Assembly: GCF_000814325.1 (NCBI RefSeq)
Contig: NZ_JPHF01000008.1
Span: 101,587 to 165,586, forward strand
Direction of reading: 5' to 3'
DNA: 64,000 nt
Origin: Flavihumibacter sp. ZG627
GTDB lineage: Bacteria > Bacteroidota > Bacteroidia > Chitinophagales > Chitinophagaceae
The notes beneath the pieces are model-generated. The model saw only the letters and a program-made list of their open reading frames with translations. It was not told the DNA's origin and did not search any database. The position numbers and the translations under genes were made by a program. Shown in pieces: positions 18,074-26,323 of this stretch (position 1 is its first letter; each line of letters opens with the position of its first letter).

Positions 18074-18099
18074 GAAACTTTTATCGTTACCAAAGTTTC
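18074..18099. promoter_or_regulatory. Candidate TetR operator, perfect 8-bp inverted repeat
   Basis: GAAACTTT (18074-18081) and AAAGTTTC (18092-18099) form a perfect inverted repeat with a 10-base spacer. It lies just upstream of tetR in the divergent spacer with the DUF502 gene, near a minus-strand TAGTTTTA box. The placement fits autorepression by TetR. Confidence 0.55.
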
Positions 18100-18225
18100 C
18101 ATCATCATTTTCTGCAATTCATAACATAAATACAATAAAGCCCCCGGTGAAGGATTTGAATAAAACCGACAAAACACCTGCCAGTTTTCCGTGAAATTAT
18201 CATGTAAGCATAGCATGGCATTTAG

Positions 18226-18233
18226 TAGGTTTG
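18226..18233 (+). promoter_or_regulatory. -7 promoter box TAGGTTTG of the DUF502 gene
   Basis: TAGGTTTG is an exact TAnnTTTG match, 16 bases before the ATG at 18250. Confidence 0.55.
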
Positions 18234-18249
18234 CAGTTGAAACTACAGT

Positions 18250-18900
18250 ATGGACAATCAACCGGTAAGAACCGATGGCTGGAGGTGGAGGAAAATTTTC
18301 CAGTATTTCCTGCAGGGGGTATTAGTAACTGCACCTGTGGTGATAACGGGCTACCTTATCTTTTGGTTTGTTACTTCCATCGATAACCTGATCCCGATTT
18401 TTGAAGTGCGCGACAGTGCAGGTAACATCATCACACGTAATTACGGACTCGGCTTTATTGCCATCATTATAGGCCTTATTGTTCTGGGATACCTAAGTAC
18501 CAATTTCATCACCAGCCGCCTGTTCAGCCTCTTTGATCACTGGCTGGAACGCGCGCCAGGCGTTAAGTTTATCTATAGTTCAATAAAAGATTTTTTTGAA
18601 GCCTTTGCCGGTAATAAACGCAAATTCAATAAAGCCGTGGCGGTTTCCATTTACCAGGAAGATGTTTTCCAAATCGGATTTGTAACCGATGAAGATGCCA
18701 GTGAATTCGGCTTCCAGGATTATATCACTGTTTATATTCCTCTTTCATACTCCTTTGCGGGACAAACATTTCTTGTTCCCCGCAGCAGGGTTAGGCCTTT
18801 AGAACATATAAAAGCTGCTGATGCCATGAAATATGTGGTATCGGGCGGAGTGGCTGAACCCGCACATGATACTGAAGGACCGCCCGCTAAAAAGGGCTGA
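18250..18900 (+). CDS. DUF502 family membrane protein
   Basis: Integral membrane protein of 216 residues in the DUF502 family. Two hydrophobic helices are visible, at about residues 20-42 (LQGVLVTAPVVITGYLIFW) and 70-90 (GFIAIIIGLIVLGYL). They are followed by the conserved RAPGVKFIYSSIKDFFEAF and the VYIPLSYSFAGQTFLVPRSRV region. Function is unknown; relatives exist in many bacteria and in plants. It probably forms a two-gene operon with the phospholipase-like gene six bases downstream. Confidence 0.85.
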   Translation: MDNQPVRTDGWRWRKIFQYFLQGVLVTAPVVITGYLIFWFVTSIDNLIPIFEVRDSAGNIITRNYGLGFIAIIIGLIVLGYLSTNFITSRLFSLFDHWLERAPGVKFIYSSIKDFFEAFAGNKRKFNKAVAVSIYQEDVFQIGFVTDEDASEFGFQDYITVYIPLSYSFAGQTFLVPRSRVRPLEHIKAADAMKYVVSGGVAEPAHDTEGPPAKKG

Positions 18901-18906
18901 TGATCT

Positions 18907-19869
18907 ATGATTCGGATATTGTTACTGGTGGCTTTACTGCTTCCGGTGAAAGAGCTTTATTGCTGGGGTTTCTTCGGGCATAAGCGTATCAATGAATACG
19001 CCATCTACCTCCTGCCACCCGAAATGCTGGTTCTCTTCAAGCCCCGGCTGGAGTACCTCCGGGAGCATGCCGTTGATGCAGACAAGCGCCGTTATATCCT
19101 TAAAGCTGAAGCCCCCCGCCATTATATTGATCTTGATAAATATGGTGAATGGCCTTTCAATGAACTTCCCCGCAAGTGGGAGGAGGCTGTTGCTAAATAT
19201 TCAGAGGATAGCCTGCAGGCACATGGCATTCTTCCCTGGCGGATATTGCAGCTCACGAGCTCTTTGACCAAGGCCTTCCGGAATGCTGAAACAAATAATA
19301 TCCTACGCATTGCTGCCGATCTGGGTCATTATATCGGTGATGCGCATGTGCCCCTGCATACCAGTTCTAACCACAACGGGCAACATACCAACCAGCATGG
19401 CATACACGCTTTCTGGGAGAGCCGCCTGCCCGAATTGCTTGCCGATAATGAGTGGGATCTCTTTACAGGTAAAGCTATCTATATAGAGAAGCCAGCTGAG
19501 TTTATATGGCGATGTGTCCTGGAAAGTGCCGATGCTGTTGATTCTGTATTAAGGATGGAAGCTCAATTATCGGCAACAATATCTCCTGATAAAAAATATG
19601 CCTGGGAATGGCGTAACCAGCTGGTGATAAGGCAGTATTCAACTTTCTATAGTCGCCGCTATGATGCAGTGCTGCGGGGGATGGTGGAAAGAAGAATGCG
19701 GCAGGCCATTCATGCTGTTGCAAGTATATGGTATACCGCCTGGGTGAACGCCGGGCAACCAGACCTGAAAAAACTGAACAGTTTGATAACACCTGGCATG
19801 TATCCCGCTGTTGATAGCCTCGAGCAGCAGTGGCGCCATCAACCTATCAAGGGCAAATCCTGCGACTGA
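18907..19869 (+). CDS. Zinc-dependent phospholipase C-like protein
   Basis: Secreted protein of 320 residues of the zinc-dependent phospholipase C / S1-P1 nuclease-like fold. The signal peptide ends before WGFFGHKRIN, so the mature protein would begin at or near Trp. In this fold the N-terminal Trp and His residues bind the metals, and further ligands fit in DLGHYIGDAHVPLHTSSNHNG and HAFWE. The substrate, phospholipid or nucleic acid, is not certain. Its gene is six bases after DUF502, in a likely operon. Confidence 0.75.
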   Translation: MIRILLLVALLLPVKELYCWGFFGHKRINEYAIYLLPPEMLVLFKPRLEYLREHAVDADKRRYILKAEAPRHYIDLDKYGEWPFNELPRKWEEAVAKYSEDSLQAHGILPWRILQLTSSLTKAFRNAETNNILRIAADLGHYIGDAHVPLHTSSNHNGQHTNQHGIHAFWESRLPELLADNEWDLFTGKAIYIEKPAEFIWRCVLESADAVDSVLRMEAQLSATISPDKKYAWEWRNQLVIRQYSTFYSRRYDAVLRGMVERRMRQAIHAVASIWYTAWVNAGQPDLKKLNSLITPGMYPAVDSLEQQWRHQPIKGKSCD

Positions 19870-19946
19870 TCATTACCCGAAATGCTTTAGAGCTTCGGGA
19901 TATGGTATTTTTTAAGGAAATTGCGCTCTTACCAAACGCAAGCAAC

Positions 19947-21014
19947 GTGGTACATAATTTCAATGCAGGACCATCCATCCTGCCGGCAGAAGTGTTCAGG
20001 CAGGCAAGTGAAGCAATCGTTAACTATAATAATATGGGGCTCTCCATCCTGGAGATCGGTCATCGTACCGATGCATTTCAGTCGGTGATGGATGAGGCCC
20101 AGAGCCTTGTAAAAGAACTCATGGGGTTGGATAGTAATAAGGAAGTGTTGTTTCTCCATGGAGGAGCATCCACCCAGTTTTTCCAGGTTCCCATGAACCT
20201 CCTCGATGATAATGCAAAAGCAGCTTACCTCGATTGCGGGGTATGGGGCACAAAGGCAATCAAGGAAGCTAAACTATATGGAAGCGTTGAAGTAGTGGCC
20301 AGTTCGAAAGACAGGAATTATGCGTATATCCCTAAGGGTTATGCCATTCCATCAGATGCTTCCTATTTCCATTATACAACAAACAATACGGTTGAGGGTA
20401 CACAGATGCATGCCATTCCGGAAACAAGTATACCCCTTGTAGCCGACATGAGCAGTGATATCCTTAGTACAACTATGGATTTCAACCGGTTTTCTCTGAT
20501 ATATGCTGGTGCACAGAAAAATATTGGCGCGGCGGGAGTTAACCTGGTGATCGTTGATAATGAGATACTCAACAAGGTTAGCAGAAAGCTCCCCACCATG
20601 ATGGACTACCGCGAGCATATAAAGAATGGCTCGATGTTGAATACACCCCCTGTATTTGCTGTATATGTTTGTATGCTTACGCTGCGCTGGCTTAAAGGGC
20701 TGGGTGGGGTAAAAGCAATCCAGGAAATTAATGAACAGAAAGCAAAGTTGCTTTACGATACAGTGGAATCCATTCCGCTTTTCAATTTACCCGTGGCAAC
20801 TGAAGACCGGAGTTTGATGAATGCTGTATTCACCATGCCCGATGCTGAACTGGAAAAAGCATTTCTCGCTACCTGTAAAACAAATGGAATGTATGGCGTG
20901 AAAGGACATCGCTCTGTAGGAGGTTTCCGCGTGAGCATGTACAATGCACTTCCTCTTGAAAGTGTAGTTGTACTGACCGACCTTATGAAAGATTTTGCAA
21001 ACAAGAACGGATAA
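19947..21014 (+). CDS. serC: Phosphoserine aminotransferase
   Basis: PLP-dependent enzyme of serine synthesis that converts 3-phosphohydroxypyruvate to phosphoserine. Motifs are HNFNAGPSILP at the N-terminus, GGASTQF near 70 for PLP phosphate, and YAGAQKNIGAAGV with the PLP Lys. The C-terminus has KGHRSVGGFRVSMYNAL. The GTG start at 19947 gives 355 residues and the family N-terminus; an ATG at 19902 would add 15 residues, so the start is uncertain. A serA gene, which often sits next to serC in this phylum, is not present here. Confidence 0.93.
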   Translation: MVHNFNAGPSILPAEVFRQASEAIVNYNNMGLSILEIGHRTDAFQSVMDEAQSLVKELMGLDSNKEVLFLHGGASTQFFQVPMNLLDDNAKAAYLDCGVWGTKAIKEAKLYGSVEVVASSKDRNYAYIPKGYAIPSDASYFHYTTNNTVEGTQMHAIPETSIPLVADMSSDILSTTMDFNRFSLIYAGAQKNIGAAGVNLVIVDNEILNKVSRKLPTMMDYREHIKNGSMLNTPPVFAVYVCMLTLRWLKGLGGVKAIQEINEQKAKLLYDTVESIPLFNLPVATEDRSLMNAVFTMPDAELEKAFLATCKTNGMYGVKGHRSVGGFRVSMYNALPLESVVVLTDLMKDFANKNG

Positions 21015-21032
21015 AAATATACTGAAGATATC

Positions 21033-22262
21033 ATGGCAATAATAAAACCATTCAGGGCATTACGCCCACAACCCAACGCAGCAGCAGCTGTTGCAGCGCC
21101 ACCTTATGATGTTTTGAATTCTGCCGAGGCAGCCGCGCAGGCAGCATCAAATCCCAATAGCTTTTTACATGTCACCAAATCAGAGATCGACCTTCCGGGT
21201 ATCGCCGACATTCATGTTCCTGAAGTATATGAAAAGGCCAAGACCAACCTCGAAGCATTCAGGAAAGAAGGTATTCTGCTCCGCGAAGAAAAGCCCTGTT
21301 ATTATATCTATGAACTGGTTATGCAGGGAAGGCAACAGACTGGGTTGGTAGCAGTTTCGTCCATTGATGATTATGAAAAGGATATCATCAAAAAGCATGA
21401 ATACACGAGGCCAGAAAAAGAACAGGACCGCATCAACCATATCCGCACCAGCGGGGCACAAACAGGTAATGTATTCCTTGCATACCGCGATGTGGATGCA
21501 CTCAATGATCTGATTGAAAAATGGAAAACATCTGCACCCGTTTATGATTTCACTGCAGCAGATGGTATCAGTCACCGCGTGTGGATTGTAGATGATGAAA
21601 ATACCGTCAGCCACATCAGCGATCTGTTCAATAGTAGTGTGCCATTCACCTATATAGCAGATGGCCATCACCGTGCTGCCTCTGCAGCAAAAGTGCGCCA
21701 GTCGCTGGATGCAGGCTACCACGATAATGCGAATTATTTCCTCACAACATTATTCCCGGCTGCACAGTTGCATATCATGGATTATAACCGGGTGGTAAAA
21801 GACCTGAACAATCATTCGGAAGCTGATTTTCTCCGCGCCCTCTATGAAGATTTTGAAGTGGAAAGAATGCCCTCTGCCTTCTCTCCTACTCACCTGCATG
21901 AATTCGGCATGTATCTTGGTGGACAATGGCATAAACTCACCGCTAAGCAAGGCAGCTATTCAGAAGATCCAATTGGTGTTCTTGATGTAACTATATTATC
22001 AGATAAGATATTGAGTAAATTACTTGATATACATGACCAGCGTACAGATAAAAGAATCGATTTTGTTGGTGGCATCAGGGGCTTGCATGAACTGGAAAAA
22101 CGTGTTGATAGTGGTGAGATGAAAGTTGCTTTCAGCCTTCACCCTGTGAGCATCCAGCAGCTTTTTGATATTGCCGATAGTGGCAATATTATGCCACCGA
22201 AAAGCACCTGGTTTGAACCAAAACTCCGTGATGGTTTACTTACCCATTTAATCTACGAGTAA
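21033..22262 (+). CDS. DUF1015 family protein
   Basis: Cytoplasmic protein of 409 residues in the DUF1015 family. Conserved segments include the N-terminal KPFRALRPQPNAA and APPYDVL, EYTRPEKEQDRINH, YIADGHHRAASA, and the C-terminal FVGGIRGL and MPPKSTWFEPKLRDGL. Function is not established. In Bacteroidota it is repeatedly found next to serine synthesis genes, as here after serC, which suggests but does not prove a link. The next gene starts on the base after its stop codon. Confidence 0.88.
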   Translation: MAIIKPFRALRPQPNAAAAVAAPPYDVLNSAEAAAQAASNPNSFLHVTKSEIDLPGIADIHVPEVYEKAKTNLEAFRKEGILLREEKPCYYIYELVMQGRQQTGLVAVSSIDDYEKDIIKKHEYTRPEKEQDRINHIRTSGAQTGNVFLAYRDVDALNDLIEKWKTSAPVYDFTAADGISHRVWIVDDENTVSHISDLFNSSVPFTYIADGHHRAASAAKVRQSLDAGYHDNANYFLTTLFPAAQLHIMDYNRVVKDLNNHSEADFLRALYEDFEVERMPSAFSPTHLHEFGMYLGGQWHKLTAKQGSYSEDPIGVLDVTILSDKILSKLLDIHDQRTDKRIDFVGGIRGLHELEKRVDSGEMKVAFSLHPVSIQQLFDIADSGNIMPPKSTWFEPKLRDGLLTHLIYE

Positions 22263-23279
22263 ATGAAATTTATCCCGAAGAATATCATACTGGCCATGAG
22301 TTTTTTCCTTGCTTCAATGGTTGCGCTGGCGCAGGATGACGCTGCCAGTCTGCACCAGAAAGGGAGAACATTTATGCAGTCGGGCGACTATGCCAATGCC
22401 ACCCTTGTTTTTAAGAAAGCGCTGGAACAAAATCCCGCTAACACGGAGATCCAGAATGACCTGCTTTTCAATTATTACCTCTCGGCCGATTATGGTAATG
22501 CCATGCAGTATGGCAGGCAGCTCACTGATAAGCCTGGCGCTGACCTCAGAAGTTTCCAGTTACTTGGACTCACCTACAGAGCAATTGAAGAAATTAAAGA
22601 GGCAGAGCGACTCTATAAAAGAGGAATTGAAGCATATTCGAAAAGTGGAGTGCTCTACAATGAATATGGCGAGCTGTTGTATGGAAGAAAGAAATATGAA
22701 GAGGCGGCAGAGCAATGGGAAAAAGGCATTGCGGTAGATCCTAATTATTCCGGCAATTATTATAATGCAGCAAAACATTATTACCGAAGCACCGATAAAA
22801 CATGGGCATTATTATATGGTGAGATCTTCCTGAACCTGGAGAGCTATAGCAGGAGAACACCCGAAATAAAACAACTGCTGCTGGATGCCTATAAGAAATA
22901 TTACACCAACATGAATGGGATGAAGGCCCCTGATAAAGCAAATGGTTTTGAGATGGCTTTCACGGGATTGCTGAATAAACATGCTGCTGTTGTTGGTTCG
23001 GGCATTACAACTCCGTCCATCACCATCATGCGTACCCGTTTTATTCTCGACTGGTTTGAAAAGGAACCGGTGAAATACCCCTACAGGTTATTTGAATATC
23101 ACCGCCAGCTGCTGCAGGAAGGATTGTTTGATGCATATAACCAGTGGATCTTTGGGGCAGCGCAGAACCTGTCAGAGTTCCAGGCCTGGACTCTCGCCAA
23201 CCAGAAAGCCTATGAGGCCTTCAGCAATTTCCAGAAAGGACGGGTCTTCAAACTTCCGGAAGGGCAGAATTACAGGTGA
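22263..23279 (+). CDS. Tetratricopeptide repeat protein, exported
   Basis: Exported protein of 338 residues. The signal is MKFIPKNIILAMSFFLASMVALAQ. TPR units are visible from about residue 28 to 175 (for example FMQSGDYANATLVFKKALEQNP and LLYGRKKYEEAAEQWEKGIAVDPNY). The last 120 residues lack TPR signature. It probably acts as a periplasmic protein-binding scaffold. Its ATG directly follows the DUF1015 stop, so the two are likely co-translated. Confidence 0.85.
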   Translation: MKFIPKNIILAMSFFLASMVALAQDDAASLHQKGRTFMQSGDYANATLVFKKALEQNPANTEIQNDLLFNYYLSADYGNAMQYGRQLTDKPGADLRSFQLLGLTYRAIEEIKEAERLYKRGIEAYSKSGVLYNEYGELLYGRKKYEEAAEQWEKGIAVDPNYSGNYYNAAKHYYRSTDKTWALLYGEIFLNLESYSRRTPEIKQLLLDAYKKYYTNMNGMKAPDKANGFEMAFTGLLNKHAAVVGSGITTPSITIMRTRFILDWFEKEPVKYPYRLFEYHRQLLQEGLFDAYNQWIFGAAQNLSEFQAWTLANQKAYEAFSNFQKGRVFKLPEGQNYR

Positions 23280-23349
23280 TTGTCCAATTATATATGTCCA
23301 TGACCATGGCCTGAAATAATGGTTTTTGCCCCCATTATTTCCTTTATAT

Positions 23350-23393
23350 ATGTCTTATAGTTGTCTAATCCTTGTCTAAACCTTGTCTCATAT
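23350..23393. repeat. Four-copy 11-bp tandem array with core TGTCTNA
   Basis: Units start at 23350, 23361, 23372 and 23383, exactly 11 bases apart: ATGTCTTATAG, TTGTCTAATCC, TTGTCTAAACC and TTGTCTCATAT. One unit equals about one helical turn, so all cores face the same side of the DNA. A further TGTCTAAAC lies at 23558 in the yceI palindrome. Confidence 0.75.
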
Positions 23394-23428
23394 TTTGCAA
23401 AAGCCGCGCGGGCAGGGAGTTTCAGACT

Positions 23429-23490
23429 TTTTTGCAACAACAGTGCAACTATATTGGGTAAAACTCACCCCAATATTGCGTCTGCAAAAA
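23429..23490. repeat. Nested inverted repeats
   Basis: Outer arms TTTTTGCA (23429-23436) and TGCAAAAA (23483-23490) enclose inner arms ATATTGGG (23451-23458) and CCCAATAT (23469-23476). The inner loop is 10 bases. This could fold as an RNA or be the remnant of a small element; no transcript can be assigned. Confidence 0.5.
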
Positions 23491-23551
23491 GGGCATTTAG
23501 CAGTAATCCCACAGTAAATACCTGCCTTCCCATCTATTTAGCATTTCTTTA

Positions 23552-23573
23552 GTTTAATGTCTAAACATTAAAC
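23552..23573. promoter_or_regulatory. Candidate operator of yceI, perfect palindrome
   Basis: GTTTAATG (23552-23559) and CATTAAAC (23566-23573) form a perfect inverted repeat around TCTAAA. It covers the -33 region of the yceI promoter (-7 box at 23587), as expected for a repressor site. A 13 of 14 match to its right part lies upstream of the cytochrome c gene at 39388. Confidence 0.6.
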
Positions 23574-23586
23574 CAGAGAGAAGCCC

Positions 23587-23594
23587 TATATTTG
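23587..23594 (+). promoter_or_regulatory. -7 promoter box TATATTTG of yceI
   Basis: TATATTTG followed by CC is a strong Bacteroidota -7 element, with a leader of about 24 bases to the ATG at 23624. Confidence 0.65.
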
Positions 23595-23623
23595 CCTCCG
23601 TAACTGAAAATTTTATACACACA

Positions 23624-24268
23624 ATGAAAAAAGCATTCTTATTCGCAGCTGCCATTGCAGCAATCGCAACAGCCTGTAACACAACACCCGAAGCAGCCGA
23701 AGCAACTACTGCTGAAAAGCAGGAAGCAGCAGCAGCGGCCGGCGCATCATTCGCCATCGACACCACTGCAAGTGCAGTTGAGTGGCTGGGAAGCAAGCCG
23801 GTTGGTCAGCACAACGGAACTTTCAAGATCACTAATGGTAATTTCAGCATTGCAGATGGCAACATCGCGGCAGGAAATTTCACCATCGATATCAATTCTC
23901 TGAACAACCACGACCTCAAAGCAGGTGAAGGAAAAGAGAAACTGGAAGGTCACCTGAAGAGTGCCGACTTCTTTGATGCAGCAAAATATCCTACTGCTAA
24001 GTTTGAGATCACAGGTGTAGAACCAATTGCCAACGACAGCAGCGCTACCCACAAAATCAGCGGTAACCTTACCCTGAAGGATAGCACCAAAAATGTAAGT
24101 TTCCCGGCAAAGGTTGCAATTGCTGACAACAAAGTTTCTGCAACTGCCAGCTTCAATATTGACCGCACCCAGTGGGGAATGTTCTATGGTAACGACAAGA
24201 GCCTGGGCGATAAAATGATCCGTCCTGAGGTGAATATCAAGTTGAACATTAACGCCAACAAATTATAA
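23624..24268 (+). CDS. YceI family lipoprotein
   Basis: Exported YceI-domain protein of 214 residues. The signal MKKAFLFAAAIAAIATAC ends in a lipobox Cys at 18, followed by an Ala/Glu/Thr-rich linker. The YceI lipocalin-like barrel runs from about residue 42 to the end, with SAVEWLGSKPVGQHNGTF, HLKSADFFDAAKYPTAKFEI and NIDRTQWGMFYG. YceI proteins bind isoprenoid-like lipids, sometimes quinones. The gene stands alone between its own promoter and a strong terminator, and its promoter carries a palindrome suited to a MarR-type repressor (inference). Confidence 0.93.
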   Translation: MKKAFLFAAAIAAIATACNTTPEAAEATTAEKQEAAAAAGASFAIDTTASAVEWLGSKPVGQHNGTFKITNGNFSIADGNIAAGNFTIDINSLNNHDLKAGEGKEKLEGHLKSADFFDAAKYPTAKFEITGVEPIANDSSATHKISGNLTLKDSTKNVSFPAKVAIADNKVSATASFNIDRTQWGMFYGNDKSLGDKMIRPEVNIKLNINANKL

Positions 24269-24303
24269 CTCGCTTTTTTCTAGTGATGTTTTGAGTTGGA
24301 TGT

Positions 24304-24334
24304 AACCGGCAGGGTAAACCTGCCGGTTTTTTTT
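24304..24334 (+). terminator. Intrinsic terminator of yceI
   Basis: AACCGGCAGG and CCTGCCGGTT form a perfect 10-bp stem with a GTAAA loop, followed by a run of T ending at 24334. Confidence 0.92.
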
Positions 24335-24390
24335 ATTCGCTTATGCCCGGCCATGATTGCTGTGGAATGCCTAAATTGTTAGCGGAAGCA

Positions 24391-24398
24391 TATATTTG
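24391..24398 (+). promoter_or_regulatory. -7 promoter box TATATTTG of the acyl-CoA synthetase gene
   Basis: TATATTTG, 34 bases before the ATG at 24433. Confidence 0.55.
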
Positions 24399-24432
24399 AG
24401 CAGTAAATCTTCTCATCAACGATCGATTGCAT

Positions 24433-26223
24433 ATGGACCACCCAAAAAGACTTTTTGATTGCATTGAATACCAGTTAGAGCAGAACCCAGACCAGGGAAT
24501 GATGGCGGCTAAGGAAAATGGCCAGTGGCGCACCTACTCCGTGAAAGAGGTTTCAGAGATGGTGAATAAACTAAGCGGGGGATTGCTTAACCTGGGCATC
24601 AGTTGCGGTGATATGACCGAGCAGGGAAGAGATAAAGTTGCCATACTCTCAAAGAACCGTCCCGAGTGGATGATGGTTGACCTTGCCGTACAGCAGATCG
24701 GTGCGGTATTAACGCCCTTCTACCCCACCATCAATGTGAAGGAGCTGGAATTTGTGCTGAATGATGCGCAGGTGAAACTCGCCTTTGTGAATGATGAAGA
24801 CCTCTACCTTAAATTACTCAGTGTACAATCGAGGGTGCCATCCCTCAAACATATTTTCACTTTTGAACATGTTGCCAATGCGGCTCATTGGAAGGATGTA
24901 TTTCATGCCTCCTCACCCGATGCAGAAGCCCGCATCAAAGGGATTGCAGATAAAATAAAATCGGAGGATCTCGCAACCATTATCTATACATCCGGCACTA
25001 CGGGAACGCCAAAAGGAGTGATGTTATCCCACAATAATATTCTCAGCAATGTGATGAGCAGCATTAATCCTGTTTTCACGGAGATAGGAGTAAAGGGACA
25101 GCGCTCGCTGAGTTTCCTTCCGCTCAATCATATCTTCGAAAGGATGGTCACCTATATATATATGTTCTCGGGAACACATATTTATTATGCGGAGAGCCTT
25201 GAGACCATTGGCGATAACCTGAAAGAAGTGCAGCCATCCCTCTTTACAACGGTACCGCGACTGCTGGAGAAGGTCTATGAAAAGATCATGTTGAAAGGCA
25301 TGGAACTGGAAGGCATCAAGAAAAAACTTTTTTATTGGGCACACGACCTGGCCGACAAATACAATCCCGATACCAACCAGGGAGTATGGTACAAGGCACA
25401 ACTTTCCCTGGCCAATAAACTTGTGTTCAGTAAATGGCGGGAGGCGCTCGGCGGAAATATCAAAGCCATCGTGAGTGGTGGCGCTGCCTGCCAGGTGAAG
25501 CTTATCAGGATATTTACTGCCGCAAAAATTCCGATCCTCGAAGGCTATGGACTAACAGAAACATCCCCCGTTATATCGGTGAACCGCTATACCGAGGCGG
25601 GAAGAAAATTTGGTACGGTGGGATTGTTACTTGATGATGTGGAAGTGAAGATCGCCGAAGACGGCGAGATTTTGAGTAAGGGACCGCATATCATGATGGG
25701 CTATTACAAACGCCCCGATCTTACTGCAGAAGTGATCAAAGACGGATGGTTTGCAACCGGCGATATAGGCATGATGGTGGACAATAAATTCCTCAAGATC
25801 ACCGACCGCAAGAAAGAAATGTTCAAGACCAGCGGGGGAAAATATGTTGCACCGCTACCTATTGAGAACAGGCTGAAAGAATCTCTGTACGTGGAACAGC
25901 TCATGGTGCTTGGGGCCGATAAAAAATTTGTAAGTGCTCTTATTGTACCCTCCTTTCCTAACCTGAAAGACTGGTGCCGCCAGAATAATATTGCCTATAC
26001 CACCAATGATGAAATGATCCGCCATCCTAAAGTGGTGGAGCTTTATAAGGACCTGGTGGAAAATTTCAATAAGTACTTCAACCAGGTAGAGCAGATCAAG
26101 AAATTTGAACTGCTGCGGCTCGACTGGAGCATCGATACCGGTGAGCTCACCCCCAAAATGAGCCTCAAGCGCAAAGTGATCATGGAGAAATACCAGGATG
26201 CAATCGAGCGGATTTACAGCTAA
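24433..26223 (+). CDS. Long-chain acyl-CoA synthetase (AMP-binding)
   Basis: ATP-dependent fatty acid activating enzyme of 596 residues, forming acyl-AMP and then acyl-CoA. The P-loop is IIYTSGTTGTPKGVMLSH near residues 180-197. EGYGLTETSPV is the A5 motif, DGWFATGDIG the A7 motif and ITDRKKEMFKTSGGKYVAP the A8-A10 region with the hinge. Length and motifs fit the long-chain group, as in B. subtilis LcfA or yeast Faa. The start is the ATG at 24433; an in-frame TTG two codons upstream is less likely. It is a single-gene unit followed by a long hairpin. Confidence 0.93.
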   Translation: MDHPKRLFDCIEYQLEQNPDQGMMAAKENGQWRTYSVKEVSEMVNKLSGGLLNLGISCGDMTEQGRDKVAILSKNRPEWMMVDLAVQQIGAVLTPFYPTINVKELEFVLNDAQVKLAFVNDEDLYLKLLSVQSRVPSLKHIFTFEHVANAAHWKDVFHASSPDAEARIKGIADKIKSEDLATIIYTSGTTGTPKGVMLSHNNILSNVMSSINPVFTEIGVKGQRSLSFLPLNHIFERMVTYIYMFSGTHIYYAESLETIGDNLKEVQPSLFTTVPRLLEKVYEKIMLKGMELEGIKKKLFYWAHDLADKYNPDTNQGVWYKAQLSLANKLVFSKWREALGGNIKAIVSGGAACQVKLIRIFTAAKIPILEGYGLTETSPVISVNRYTEAGRKFGTVGLLLDDVEVKIAEDGEILSKGPHIMMGYYKRPDLTAEVIKDGWFATGDIGMMVDNKFLKITDRKKEMFKTSGGKYVAPLPIENRLKESLYVEQLMVLGADKKFVSALIVPSFPNLKDWCRQNNIAYTTNDEMIRHPKVVELYKDLVENFNKYFNQVEQIKKFELLRLDWSIDTGELTPKMSLKRKVIMEKYQDAIERIYS

Positions 26224-26229
26224 TCAAAG

Positions 26230-26271
26230 ATACCCGTCTGACACATGTCAGGACATATGTCAGACGGGTAT
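26230..26271 (+). terminator. Perfect 14-bp hairpin after the acyl-CoA synthetase gene
   Basis: ATACCCGTCTGACA (26230-26243) pairs with TGTCAGACGGGTAT (26258-26271) without mismatch. The loop of 14 bases itself contains TGTC and GACA. The T content behind it is moderate, so it is a probable terminator. Confidence 0.7.
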
Positions 26272-26323
26272 TATACTTTTCTGATTCTTTTTGCGTTAAT
26301 ATTGGAGATCAATTTGTATACCT

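Larger units (their letters stand above)
23280..23623. other. Repeat-rich spacer upstream of yceI
   Basis: This 344-base spacer has no coding signal. It holds the hairpin AAATAATGG/CCATTATTT (23314-23340), which could end the TPR transcript but lacks a T tract. It also has an 11-bp-period array (23350-23393), a nested inverted repeat (23429-23490), a palindrome (23552-23573) and the yceI promoter box (23587-23594). Copies of TATATATGTC occur at 23289 and 23345. Confidence 0.65.

Noticed and set aside
19830..19946. Upstream extension of serC from 19830 or 19902
   Set aside because: It would overlap the phospholipase gene or add 15-39 residues not seen in SerC proteins; the GTG at 19947 gives the family length.
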